This document shows positions 45,501-57,500 of a DNA stretch of 64,000 nt, piece after piece (position 1 is the stretch's first letter; each line of letters opens with the position of its first letter). A program made the translations under genes and the position numbers. The notes under the pieces were generated by a model. It was not told the DNA's origin and did not search any database. It saw only the letters and a program-made list of their open reading frames with translations. This DNA comes from Nautilus pompilius (taxonomy: Eukaryota > Mollusca > Cephalopoda > Nautilida > Nautilidae): contig JACATO010000121.1 in assembly GCA_018389105.1 (NCBI GenBank), positions 2,386,001 to 2,450,000 on the forward strand, in the 5' to 3' direction.

Positions 45501-48500
45501 AAAAAGGTGGGGGACAGAATGACTCACCTTTGTGCCCACACCTATTCCACTTTTAACCAATTCAGTTAGCCGTGGCACCAACTCTGTAAGAACTGTATCA
45601 TCCACGTACTGTACACACTGCAATAATGAAGATGGTTTTCACTTTGATGTTGTTTCTAAAACAAGGATTGATCAAGTTGTATCAAACATCCATTTTCCAC
45701 CATTCACTTTTTAGTTTTACACAAATTTATAAGTCAGACAAATCAGCAGTATTATCGGATTTTATATCTATAATTGTACTTGTTTATTGTTGATGGCAAC
45801 ATGAATTTCTATTGTCTGTCTGAATTTTGTATTTTCCTGTTCATATTACGAGCCAGATAAAGATGTAGATGTTTGTAAATGAACATTCCAGCCTCAACAT
45901 CCACATTGAACAATCAGAAAATGTTCATTATTTATTATTATTTTACAAAAAACTTTCTAAGTATATGAAGATAAAGAAAGTTTAGATTTTTTTTGTTTTT
46001 GTCTTTAATGATGATGATAAAATTATATCTACCAAGTTTACAGTTTCCATCATCGGTGATGCTTTAGATGCTGCAATTCGTGCTGAGTCAAGCTGAAGTA
46101 AAACAGGAAGAACAAGTTATGGCTTACTAAAACATCAGTATATCCACGGAATGAAGCACTGGTAAGCTTAAGTTCAGACCCAATCTACAAGTCAATAAAC
46201 CAAAATCTGGTCAGCCCATTTACTCCTGGACATTTGCACATGAACAGAAAATTCCTAGAAATATTTTAGGTACATTTTCCCTTTTAAAGTGTTAGTTGTT
46301 TTGTGATGCGTCAGTTATTCCAAACTGGCTTAAGCAATGGTCACCTGAAGTTTTTTTTTAGCTGTGCACACTAGTTTGAAGAAAAACTACAGATACAGAA
46401 ATAAGCTTACTAGACCTGAGTGACATTTAAAAGTGACATCGATGATACAGCAGACCACACTATTACTTGCAAAGCATCTAGAAAAAACTGGCGCACAAAA
46501 CCAAGAAACACTAAGAAGTTCAATACCAAGAGATGGATGAGATTCACATGCAGCTTTTGTACATGAGCAGAGTGGAGAGTCATAGCTTACCTTCTCCTGG
46601 GTATCTTGACTACCAGAAGCACGGAGACTAAGGTAATTCATCACCTGAGGCTCCAAACCACTGACAGCTTCTAGCAAGGCAATCACTAGAATAGGGATGT
46701 GTGGCTTCAACAAGCTACCAGCATTCTTACTGATTTTCAAGATGGTTGACAGCCTAGAAAACAAACTCAGCTTGTAGAGGATCTACAAATAGGTCAAGAA
46801 TTTTACAAGACTATATAAAGAATCTATTGAATACAAGTTAGACTGTCAAAAAGTGGTTGAATGACTATATGAAAAACCTGTCTGAAAAATGCTTATGCAT
46901 TTCTTTAAATATGTTCAACCTTCTCACACATTAAATGGGAAATGTAATAAACTAATTGGTAAATACAAAAACAATGAACCATAGACAAAAGTTTCTTTAG
47001 CATTATGCATCATCATAATAATGTTAATCAAGCTGCATAGTCATAAATAACACTGGACAACAAAAAATAATTTTTCATCAGCTACTGAGGTACATGCAGA
47101 TGTACTTTATCAAATAAAGCAGCTGATTTCAAATCTAAAGTCAGAATTGACCAAGCACATCAGGATTTGTAGTTACAGAAAAATGTCATTTTCAGTCATT
47201 GTTTATTAATAAATCAAGACATCGCAAAATTGCAAAAAATTAATTCATTTCACAATATAAACACATTGTATAAAGTATACATTAACTGTTTAAAATGCTT
47301 TAAGTACCTGATTTTACACTTGTGAATAGCAGTGGTTAACGTCTAAAGAAACCGACAATAGTCCCCCATTATGTTGGAGTTGAATCTCCCCTGATAGCAT
47401 GTCTCCATTGCCTGTGTGTTTTGGGGGAACCTTTCACTATGCTCATCGGTCACAGCACAAAGGTTGGTTGGGAAGAAATCCAAGTGTGAATGAAGAAAAT
47501 GCAACTTCAGTGACATATGACAACCCGTTTCTTCAAAGACTTTTATCATGTCTTGAACTAAGTCGGCATATTTGTCTACTTTGTGGTTCCCAAGGAAGTT
47601 GTGGACTGACTACCAGTTTGAAAACCTCCCATGCAGCCAGCTCCAAGTCTTGACTGGAAGACTGGATCAGAAAATAAATCACAAATTTGTGGTCTGACAA
47701 ATATTCCAGCCTTCAATTTGGCATGAATTAAAATTGCTCCAAATTTTTCTTTCAGATAAAGAATTCCCCCACCTTCAACACTCATTGCCTTTACAAAGCT
47801 CTTCATTAGGCCCAGCTTTATATGCAGTGGTGGAAGAAATATTCTTTGTGAACATACCAGTGGCGCATATTGCACATTCAATTTTCCTGGAGTATGGTCT
47901 GTGCTTGATGGACATTCTTTGATCTCAGTGATTTGTATCACATCAGCTATTGCACACACACTAGAAACACGTTTAGTATGCCCAAGCTGCAGACCAGGCA
48001 ATAAGCCTATCACCTTTAAGTCAATGCATATGTTCCACTTGCGGTCAGCATATTTTGTGAGTTTCAGTAGAAGTTTCTGGACTTGTATGTGTCTTTCATA
48101 CCAACAGCATGTGCCACAGACACAGATGACTGATGACTTTTCATTGCCATTGTGGAGAAGCACGGCTTTCAGAATGAGCTTGCTGGAGTTGATGAATAAT
48201 CTCCATTCATCAGAATGGTGTTCATATCCTAGTTGCTACATGAGGCCGTTTACATCAGTGCTGTAGCACGCACTATTCTCCATTTAGTAGAACACTGCCA
48301 AACTAGCATGGCGTACACAAAAATGAGAAATTTTTATGCCTTCTGCCAACAAGTTCCACTCTTGCAAATGCAAAGCCAACAATTCTGCCTTTTGCTTAGA
48401 CAGCACCAGGTCCCTGACAAGGCCATTTAACTCTTCCAGGTTGCTCAGGTGAGGTTGTTTATTTGATTCCAATTCTGCTGATTCGTAAAGCTTAATTTTA

Positions 48501-51500
48501 TCAGAATTATCACTACCATCATCACTCTCTCCCGCGTAGCCTTCTGTGAGCATACATTACCGAAAAGAACACTCAAAATATATAGCATTATTTCTGTAAT
48601 TGAAAATCCTTACATATTGGGTTAATTGTGATTTCAGATTTGAAAACAGCATACTTGAATTAGTCTAAGACACATACTTTTACCTCAGTAGCAAATTGGT
48701 TGTTGTCCAGTGTAATTATGAAAAATCTGTCCTGGTATTTTTGACTTTGAAATTTACAAGCTTTAACACTACTTTAGGTGGAAATATATAGAAAAGATTA
48801 TTATTTTCTAAAAATGTCACTGTTACTTTTGTCAGTTACTTGGGAGTAGTAGTATAAACGCAAACAAATATGAGGACCATTATTGACTGGTAAAAGTGGG
48901 TGACTAAAAGCATGTTCCTATGAAAATTAGGAACCAACTAGAAGAGAATAAAGACTATCAATATGCATCCAACAAGAAGTTACTGTAATGGTATGAAATG
49001 TAGTCTCACCCAACTGTTCGCACTTCTTGCACCTGGCTCTGAAGACTGTGCTTCAGAAGACAAGGCAGCACCAGGCTAGTGGCTTTCTCACCTATCTTCC
49101 CATTGTTCACATCACAGATCTTAATAGATGTCTGTTAAAAAAAATTTTTTTTAAATATCATTTTTTTTGTTTTCTTTTATTATTTTTCAGGTAACATACA
49201 ACAAACCTGTTATTTCTTTAGTCTTAAAACTCAGAAGCTAAGAGAAGAAAAGGAACCAGGAATAAACTTTGGAGTGACGTTTTTGTAAATTTCATGTACT
49301 GATATCTGACTTTGCTGAAATTTAATTTTCTTTTATGAGAATGAAGTCAGTAGCAAGCAAAGTCCTGTCAGACCTTGTAAAGACTCATAAAAATTACCTA
49401 ATACAGATCATTAAAATTACCAAAATCATTTGGGGATGAAACCAGCTTGATCATTTTGCATGTGGAGTCTTAGTTCATCCATTTCCCACCATCTTTTTAG
49501 TAAGACTACTGAGCCTGGCCAACTCCAGCCACCAAAAAATAAAATCATCTACAGCACAACAAAACTTTTCTCCTCCTCCTGGTGATGGTAGCACTGCTAA
49601 AATGTGGGTTCTCTAATTGTTTCTACCAACAAGGTGGTTGGAAATCGGGAAATGACAGAGTCAACTGTCTAGTTACAAATCATGAATAGATTTCTGCTTA
49701 GTCCCTAATTCATGAGAAATAATGTTTTGATTGTGACAAAGAACACTGGCTCTAAAATCAGTAAAATAGTCATATAAAAAAAGTATCAACATAGTACAAT
49801 TTACTCTTTGTCCTTGAGAGAAAACAAACATCTATTCAAAGTAATTGATTATGGAAAACAATTTATAACAAAAAGAATGTTTTATATGTAATGAATGCTT
49901 TTCATGTGCAAATAAGTTCATTACCTGAAGTGCAATAGGTTATGTATGAACTGAAACAAAGTTCTAAACAAATGAAACAAAGTTCCATGTATCATTATCT
50001 TTAAAAAAAAAAAAAAGAAGAGGAGAGAAATAAACTTACTCGGCTCAGAGTCCGGCATGCAATATCAGCAGCCTTACGAACAGATTCCTACAAAAACAAA
50101 AATACATTTTCCTTTTGCTTTTTCAATGCTGCATCCACTTTGGAAAACAAATCTCAGGTACATCCTTTACAAAAATGTTTCGATAAATATCTCCAGTTTC
50201 TGTCCGTTTTTCTCATAGCCATTTGATACCAAAATAGCTTTAAAGATAACCAGGGGGGGATCAATACACGATAGAAACTGTCATGTTATAAAACAAAGGA
50301 GTGTTACCTATTTCTGAGTAGAGTGAATTGAGTAAGGGAAAATGTTATCTGCAGTCTACATCTTCCATCATGAAATACTGGTGTTCTCGAGTTTTGTCAA
50401 CAAGTTTACATGTGAAGATAAAACAGATCTTCAATATATTAATGTTTTTATATAATTTCATAAACAGGTGTGTGCGTGCACGCACAGTTTGTTTAAATAA
50501 TAAAAAAGAAAAAAATAGGTTATTTTGGTAGACATTTTTGTACATTAAATATATTCTGATGATAAAAAAATTATTTGGCTTTATCTGAATACAGAAATTT
50601 TAATTCATACATTCAGTAAATTGTTTTTTTTGTTTCACTTTTTGATCATTACCAATACAAATTAGGGTTACAGTAGTAGTACATTTACTGATATATTTTC
50701 AGCTACTGACATTTCTATTCATTTAAAAATTCAAGTTTTCTCATTAAACTAAAAATGAGGAATTCTAGTATAGCCTTTCCTGCATAACAACATAAGTCAA
50801 CTTAATACCTGCTTTTTTCCTGAAATGTTTTCTTTATTTAGTACAATTAAATCTGCTAATAAAAAATGAAGCATCTACACTTTTTTTCCTTTATTCTGGT
50901 AACAAGGTCAGCATTCCAAATTATCTGAATGATACTTAACTTACTTTCTCTCACAAGAAATACAGAACTTAAATACCTTGATATCATCTCTGACTTGCAG
51001 ACAGGTTTCCCACAATGTTGGCAGTTTGTCAACAAGATCATTTAGTTGTCTTCCCCTTAGAAGATCATTTAGTGCCAGGCAACTACAAAAAATCAAAAGC
51101 AGAGTCATACATAAACATAATACAGTTAACAAATAAAAGATTTCAATGATATGCATTTCTTAGAACAATCCAGAAAATCTAAACAAAACCAAGTAGCCAA
51201 CTACTTATTTTATTCCAGAAATAACTTCAGCAACAAACATGCTAATGGTATGTTATTAAAACAATAACCACACATACAATGATGTTCAAATCAACCCACC
51301 ATAAGAATACTGTTATCTGCCTTTTCAACAAAATCCAGCAAAAGAACCTTGAATAATCATGCATCAGAACATATAACCATTTATTGTGAAGTTGTTATCA
51401 CTTCAAGCTTTTTCATCAAAATAGTCACCATTCAGATGAATAACTGCTGCAGATAGTTTGTGAATCCTGTTGAGTAACTTTTCCATATATTTTCTTATAA

Positions 51501-54500
51501 GTAAACTCCATTCCTCTTGTAAGTAGTTTCATAGCTACCTGACATTGGTTGGATCTTTTCCCCGATTCTTTGATCTAGTCCACACACAAGTTCAATAGGT
51601 TCGGATCTAGAGACTCAGTAAGGACAAACCATATTTCCAAGAACTCCTTCCAATTCTATCAAAATATTGTGTATTAAGCTTTGTAGCATATTTTGGATAC
51701 TTGTTATAGTATAAACCTATCACCTAACAGACAATGTTCTGATGGAAATGCATGGCACTGCAAAATATTGTGATATCTTTCTTTTGTGAGAATCCCATCA
51801 ATTTTCATAAGTCAAAAGACCAGCAAAATACCCATCCGATACTTTCACATTTCCACCAATATGCTTAACTATAAAGTAAATGAAGCTCTTCTCGAACTTT
51901 TTTCCAGGCTTTCATCTAAAATACTGTCAACACTTAAAACTAAATGCTTCAAACCTGCTCTCATCCAACCACAGCACATTGCATTACTGCTCCAAGGTGT
52001 AGTTCTGATTTGTTTCATCTATTTAAGTCACTCTTTTCTTGTAAGAACATCTAAGCAAGAGCTATCTAATGCTACTCAGCCTGTCAATCCCATCTTTCTT
52101 AAACATCTTTTGATAATTGAGGATAAGATGCTAAGTTGCAAAGAAATTATGGTCCACAGTTAATTGACTACCTATCAAGAATGGTTACTGTTTCAGAAGT
52201 CTACAGCAAATCCTATATTCCAAATCCATGATTTTTTCTTTTCTTTTTTGGCCTTTTTAGTCAGTGTCTGAGCCACCAGAATTCTCCAACATTCTCTATA
52301 ATTTCCTTTGGGAGTCACCAGCTTTATAAAGAACAATAATGGAAAGTCTTGAAAAGCAATTATAAGGTCCATTAACATTTATTCAAAAGCATAGTATGAA
52401 CTAACAATCATTTAAATTAGTATTAAGAAACAATAATAAATGAACACAATTATAGTGTTCAGTGTGAAGTAACTCTAATATTCATAGAAAATCTCATTGG
52501 GTCCAGATCACGTCTTGATATTTTGTGATTTGATACATGACTCATCTGATTTTTTTTATGGTTTCTAGCTGGGATAATGCATTTTTATTAACAATAAAGT
52601 GATGAAAATACACAAACATTTTTGGATGGCAGGCTCATAATTTTGAATGCTTACCTGTCTGTCTGTCTGTCTGTGTGTGTGTGTGTGTGTGGTCTGTGTG
52701 TGTGTGTCTGTGTCTGTCTGTGTGTCTGTGTCTGTCTGTGTGTCTGTGTCTGTGTGTGTCTGTCTGTGTGTCTGTGTCTGTGTCTCTGTCTGTGTGTCTG
52801 TGTCTGTGTGTCTGTGTCTGTGTCTGTGTGTCTGTGTCTGTGTCTGTGTGTCTGTGTCACCAAAAATGCCATTAAAATATTTATCCAAGGTAATTTATAG
52901 ACACTTGACATAAATAAATAATCATGTCCTGAGACTCAATTAGGTCATTCCAATAAGAACAAGTATAGCTCAGAGGAAATATCAGTCTGCACACAGCCAT
53001 GCCACAGACAGCAGATTCCGGAGCTGATGGACATTACTAAAAATAAATGAATATTAGGCAATAAGATATTGGTAGAATCCAGCATGAAATCGCCAAGACA
53101 CTTGATATTCTATCCAGTTAAAGGGAAGCCTTAAGACAGCCACTCATGTAACCTAGATGTCCAAAGTCAACAGAACCAACACTTTGTGCTGCTGTGAATT
53201 GCATGGAAACTTAACCCTAACAATCAATCAAACATGTAGCAGAACATATGCAAGTATCTAAAAGCACCATCAGAATTTACCTCAACAGAATGAAGTACAA
53301 CAGAGCAGCAGCAAAACATAAATCAATTCTCATCCTATACAATGGACAATACAGACACTACCCTACCTGTATTTTTTAACATTTTTTTTTCTGATAAGTC
53401 AAAGTTTTCACAGACAGTGGTCATGCATGAGAATAACACCATCCAGCACAGGAATTTTTATTAAACCATCAACAAGCAACAAAAAAATATAGTAGCACCT
53501 GACTGTTATAATGTTAGATGCAATTTAGGCCACTGAAAGCACTCAGCTGGTGGTCTATGAAGGAAATAATTTCTACCTGATATGTTAAAATTCTTCATGC
53601 CTATCTATGTCAAAGGTAATCTGTCCAAAGAGTAATATTATTTCTATGTAAGATGGCCCCAGCTCACATCATCCATGTAATGCAAAGACATCACAACTTT
53701 GTCATGACCCGGCCAATCACTGGATGTGAACCCCACAGAGCATGAGAGCTATCCTGTCCCCATAAACCCACATCCCATGACTCCTAATGCAGATTCTCTT
53801 CCAGAATGAACTATAAACCTGTAGACCTTGACTGCTGATCTTATCTACAGAATAAATCAGTATCTTTCTGCCTTGCATAAGGCAAAGGGTTGTACCACAA
53901 AATATTAACTTTACTCATATTTGGCCTTTGGTAAATATAAATCCAGAATAAAAAAGTGTTCTTTAAAACTTGGGTGACTACTTATGTCAGGTCTAATTTA
54001 ACCTGCATATAAAGTACTATTTTTTTACCTTGCACAAAGTCTTATCTACCTTTAAAAGTATAAATCACTGCAGATATTCACAGGATATAAAATTCAGGCT
54101 GGCTCTCTTTTGCTACTATTGTTTTAACAAAGCAAATCCATTTACAAAGTTCTGGCACAGAACTGTCCAATCTGATCACACCTAATTGTATTTATTTAGA
54201 CCAATACTCTGTCTTAGCATGTTTTCCTAGGTGAACTGAAAACACAGAAGAATACCATAGTTCTACTTCATGGTGAACCCTGTCCTGACTTTCAATATTT
54301 AAGCACATCTCACATAGCAGTGAACTAGAAGAGAAAGGTGTGGTGGGCATTAGCCTAGGTCACCAAGCAAGTTAGCTGGGTACAGCTGGGAGCTCTTGAG
54401 CCCGTCAAGTTACTCACAAAACATCCACCACATGTACCAAAAATTCCTACTGGAACTCTTCATTTTAACATGTGAGAGAAAACTGGAAGGTCTGGGGTAA

Positions 54501-57500
54501 GCCCAAATGGTCTGTTGAAGAGCAAGAAGAATCTGGACTGCAGTTAAAAAATGACTGCCAAAAAAGTACCGGTTATTAAATGCTGCTTTAACACAGCAAA
54601 ACAAACATTAGTAAGTAATGCATTAACAGAGCATACTTATTAATAGTCCAATTGATATTACTGAAATAATGAATTTATTTTTTCATTACCTTGATTCTCT
54701 CACTCTCCATTGATCACTAGTAAGATTTTTCACCAAATCATCCACAATCTCCTGTAGATACACATCAACCTGAAAAAGTCAAACTACTCTAATTTCTAGG
54801 TAGATTATGCCAGTAAAAATAGTTATCGACTACCCAAAATAATTCAACAATAAATACAGGTATTAACAGCATACTGAAATATTGAAATGCAGGATAATTG
54901 TTAAAGCACATCTAAATAACAAGAGTACATTATTAAATGTTTTGAAATATTTATTGCTACAGCTTACTGAATTTTTTTAAAAATACACAAATATAAAAAA
55001 AAAAAGTTTAAAAACAAAGACAAAAATCTTGTTCCATTTATTTTTTTCAGAACAATCAAGCTAAATTAATGTTGTTTTTTCATCTTGGAAAAAAATCTTC
55101 CGGAACTATTGCATGTAAGAATACTTGATTTCTAAAAATGCCGATGTATTTGACATGTCAGTTATTTAAACTTAATTATCACCTCTAATAATAAGACAAA
55201 AAGTAGAAAATGTACTGTGTAATCCAGCATATGCTGCCATATACTGAACCATTTTAAAATCACACCACTTGAAACATATTGACAAATGAGTGACATGTTA
55301 AACATTACTCAATGAAATTTACACATGACAAGCACTATAGTTTACAGCTTTTCTGAAAAGAATAAAAAAATTAATCTGTGATACACTGCATCAGTACAAT
55401 AATTGTCATTTTGCATAATTTACAACTGCTGCTGGAGTTGTTGTTGTTGTTGTTGAGCGAGTTGGACTTCCGAACGAGGCTCTTTCAATGGCATCGCATC
55501 CCGTAAAGACAAGTGGCCCGTTCTCTGTCGAGTCCTCCTCGTTACTGAGAGATGTTCGTCGAGCCGACAAATGGCCCGGTCCCCCGACACCGTGGGCCCC
55601 AAGGACCCGGGAGGTCTCTCTCACGTCGGACGCCAAGGAGACGTCGTACAGCTGTTTCACGCTACAGCGATCATCAGCGACAACTCTCCTCCAATCCCAG
55701 CCTGGGATTGAACCCGGTACAGGAGCAACGGTCCCCTTACGGAGCTAACCCGCTACCACCTGCCCCACCGGGCCGGCTTGCTGCTGGAGTCATGTGAAAA
55801 AGCAACTTGAAATTTTACAGAAGGTTATGATATTTTTTTCCATTCAAGTAAAGTGTTCAAGCAGTTTTGAGTAACAATACCCATACGAATTGACTTTGAA
55901 AGTGAAACTTTTATAGAAATTCTTCAAGAAGATCAATCAACAAGCCAAGATTCAAGAAAGCCAAACTGTCACCAAACCTCCTCTGTTTGGATGCAGAGCA
56001 AATATGAGCCATGTTTGACTTCAAACAACTAAGGGCAACAACTGTGCAGGACCACAACATCTGCACAATACACCTAAGGAACCACATCAACTCAAGGCAG
56101 ATACACCCGAATGTACCTAGATCAGATACGATGCATAACAACACACAAAGTTGTGTGTTCACAGATACAAAACAATTCAGTGTCTCAGATGCCAATGGGT
56201 GAGGATGGTCCTTTCCACGATCTTCAGTAGCTTGAGGAGTTAATACCACAGGTCTTCTTCAGAAAACTTATAACAGATTCAAAGAGCACTGTGCAGCTCC
56301 TGTAGAAAACTGCAGACATACTTGGTGCTGATGCTCATCTCATCATCATCATCTAGACCAGTGGTTCCCAACTTTGGGTGCGATATTTAATTCTTGGGGG
56401 TGCGAGGATAGGGTCAAGAAAAATAACTTTTTTTGTTTATTTGCCATTGCCGTTTTAACTAAATAATGTGTGTGTAGAACCACTGCCTTTCAGTACCCCT
56501 CCATTATTGCTGTCAGCAGCGTGTACTAGCATTTCCGCTGTGGTTGGCAGCACTGCTGCCAACCGAAGCTTGTACTCAAATCACTTTCATTCTTCCACCA
56601 GCGCTCACCACATATACACACAACGATTCCTGCTGCTCTCACGTTATTTTGTAATGTTGTTATTTGTGTTGTAGCCATCGGCCGCCCAGTTGCATCATAG
56701 TCCCTACAGGTCAGCTTGCCCTGGTGTCGCCGGCCCCCAGCAGTTTCCTGTTGCTCAACCATTGAAACAATGCGCAAGACAGTTGGCCAGAAGCCTAAGA
56801 TCATCTCGCCACCCTGGACAATGGGTCAGGCAGAAGGAAACCCAAGCTGGAATTTAAACTATTACGCAAACTGGGACTGGCACAATTGGGCTGCGTTCCC
56901 ATTGAGTAAAACCACTGGGAGCCAGGCCTTATAAACTCTGCCACTGAAATCACGGTCCTCCAACAGCCAACAGACCATCTCTGCAGACAGCTAATGGAAA
57001 CAGACTTCGCACCCAACAGTTTAAGTGTTGTCTGTGTATTGGATATTTACTTTGTTACCTGGTTTGGATTATTACATTGTTATCTAACGAACATGCATCT
57101 TCACACGTCTAAATTCGGGAGCAGAATATTGATTACGATCTTCAATTAATTCACTATTGTGATTCTTGTTTTAAAATTATTTTATTACACATACATCTAC
57201 TATTTACCCCTCATGGTAATTTTTTTTTCAGAGATCCATAATGTCGAAGAAAAGAAAGTGGAACAATGATTACTATCGTTTTGGATTCACATGTACAACT
57301 GAGAGAAATGGTACAGAAAGACCTCAATGCTTTTTATGTTCAGTGATATTTTCAAATGCAAATTTGAAACCTTCCAAACCCAATGAACATTTCAACAGAG
57401 TACATGTTGGTAGGGAAGCTGGACACGACGAAGAATCACTGAAGGTGAAGAAAGCATGCTTCAATAGTCAAAGAACTCTTCCAAAGTTAGGATTTGTACC

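Noticed and set aside
52565..52913. Several Cys/Val/Ser-rich or Thr/Asp/Gln/His-rich ORFs
   Set aside because: Translation of the CTGT/TG microsatellite; stop-free by composition.
55911..56249. 112-codon minus-strand ORF next to the hAT insertion
   Set aside because: Hydrophobic, with no motif, no splice fit to ECM29 and outside the hAT ends.
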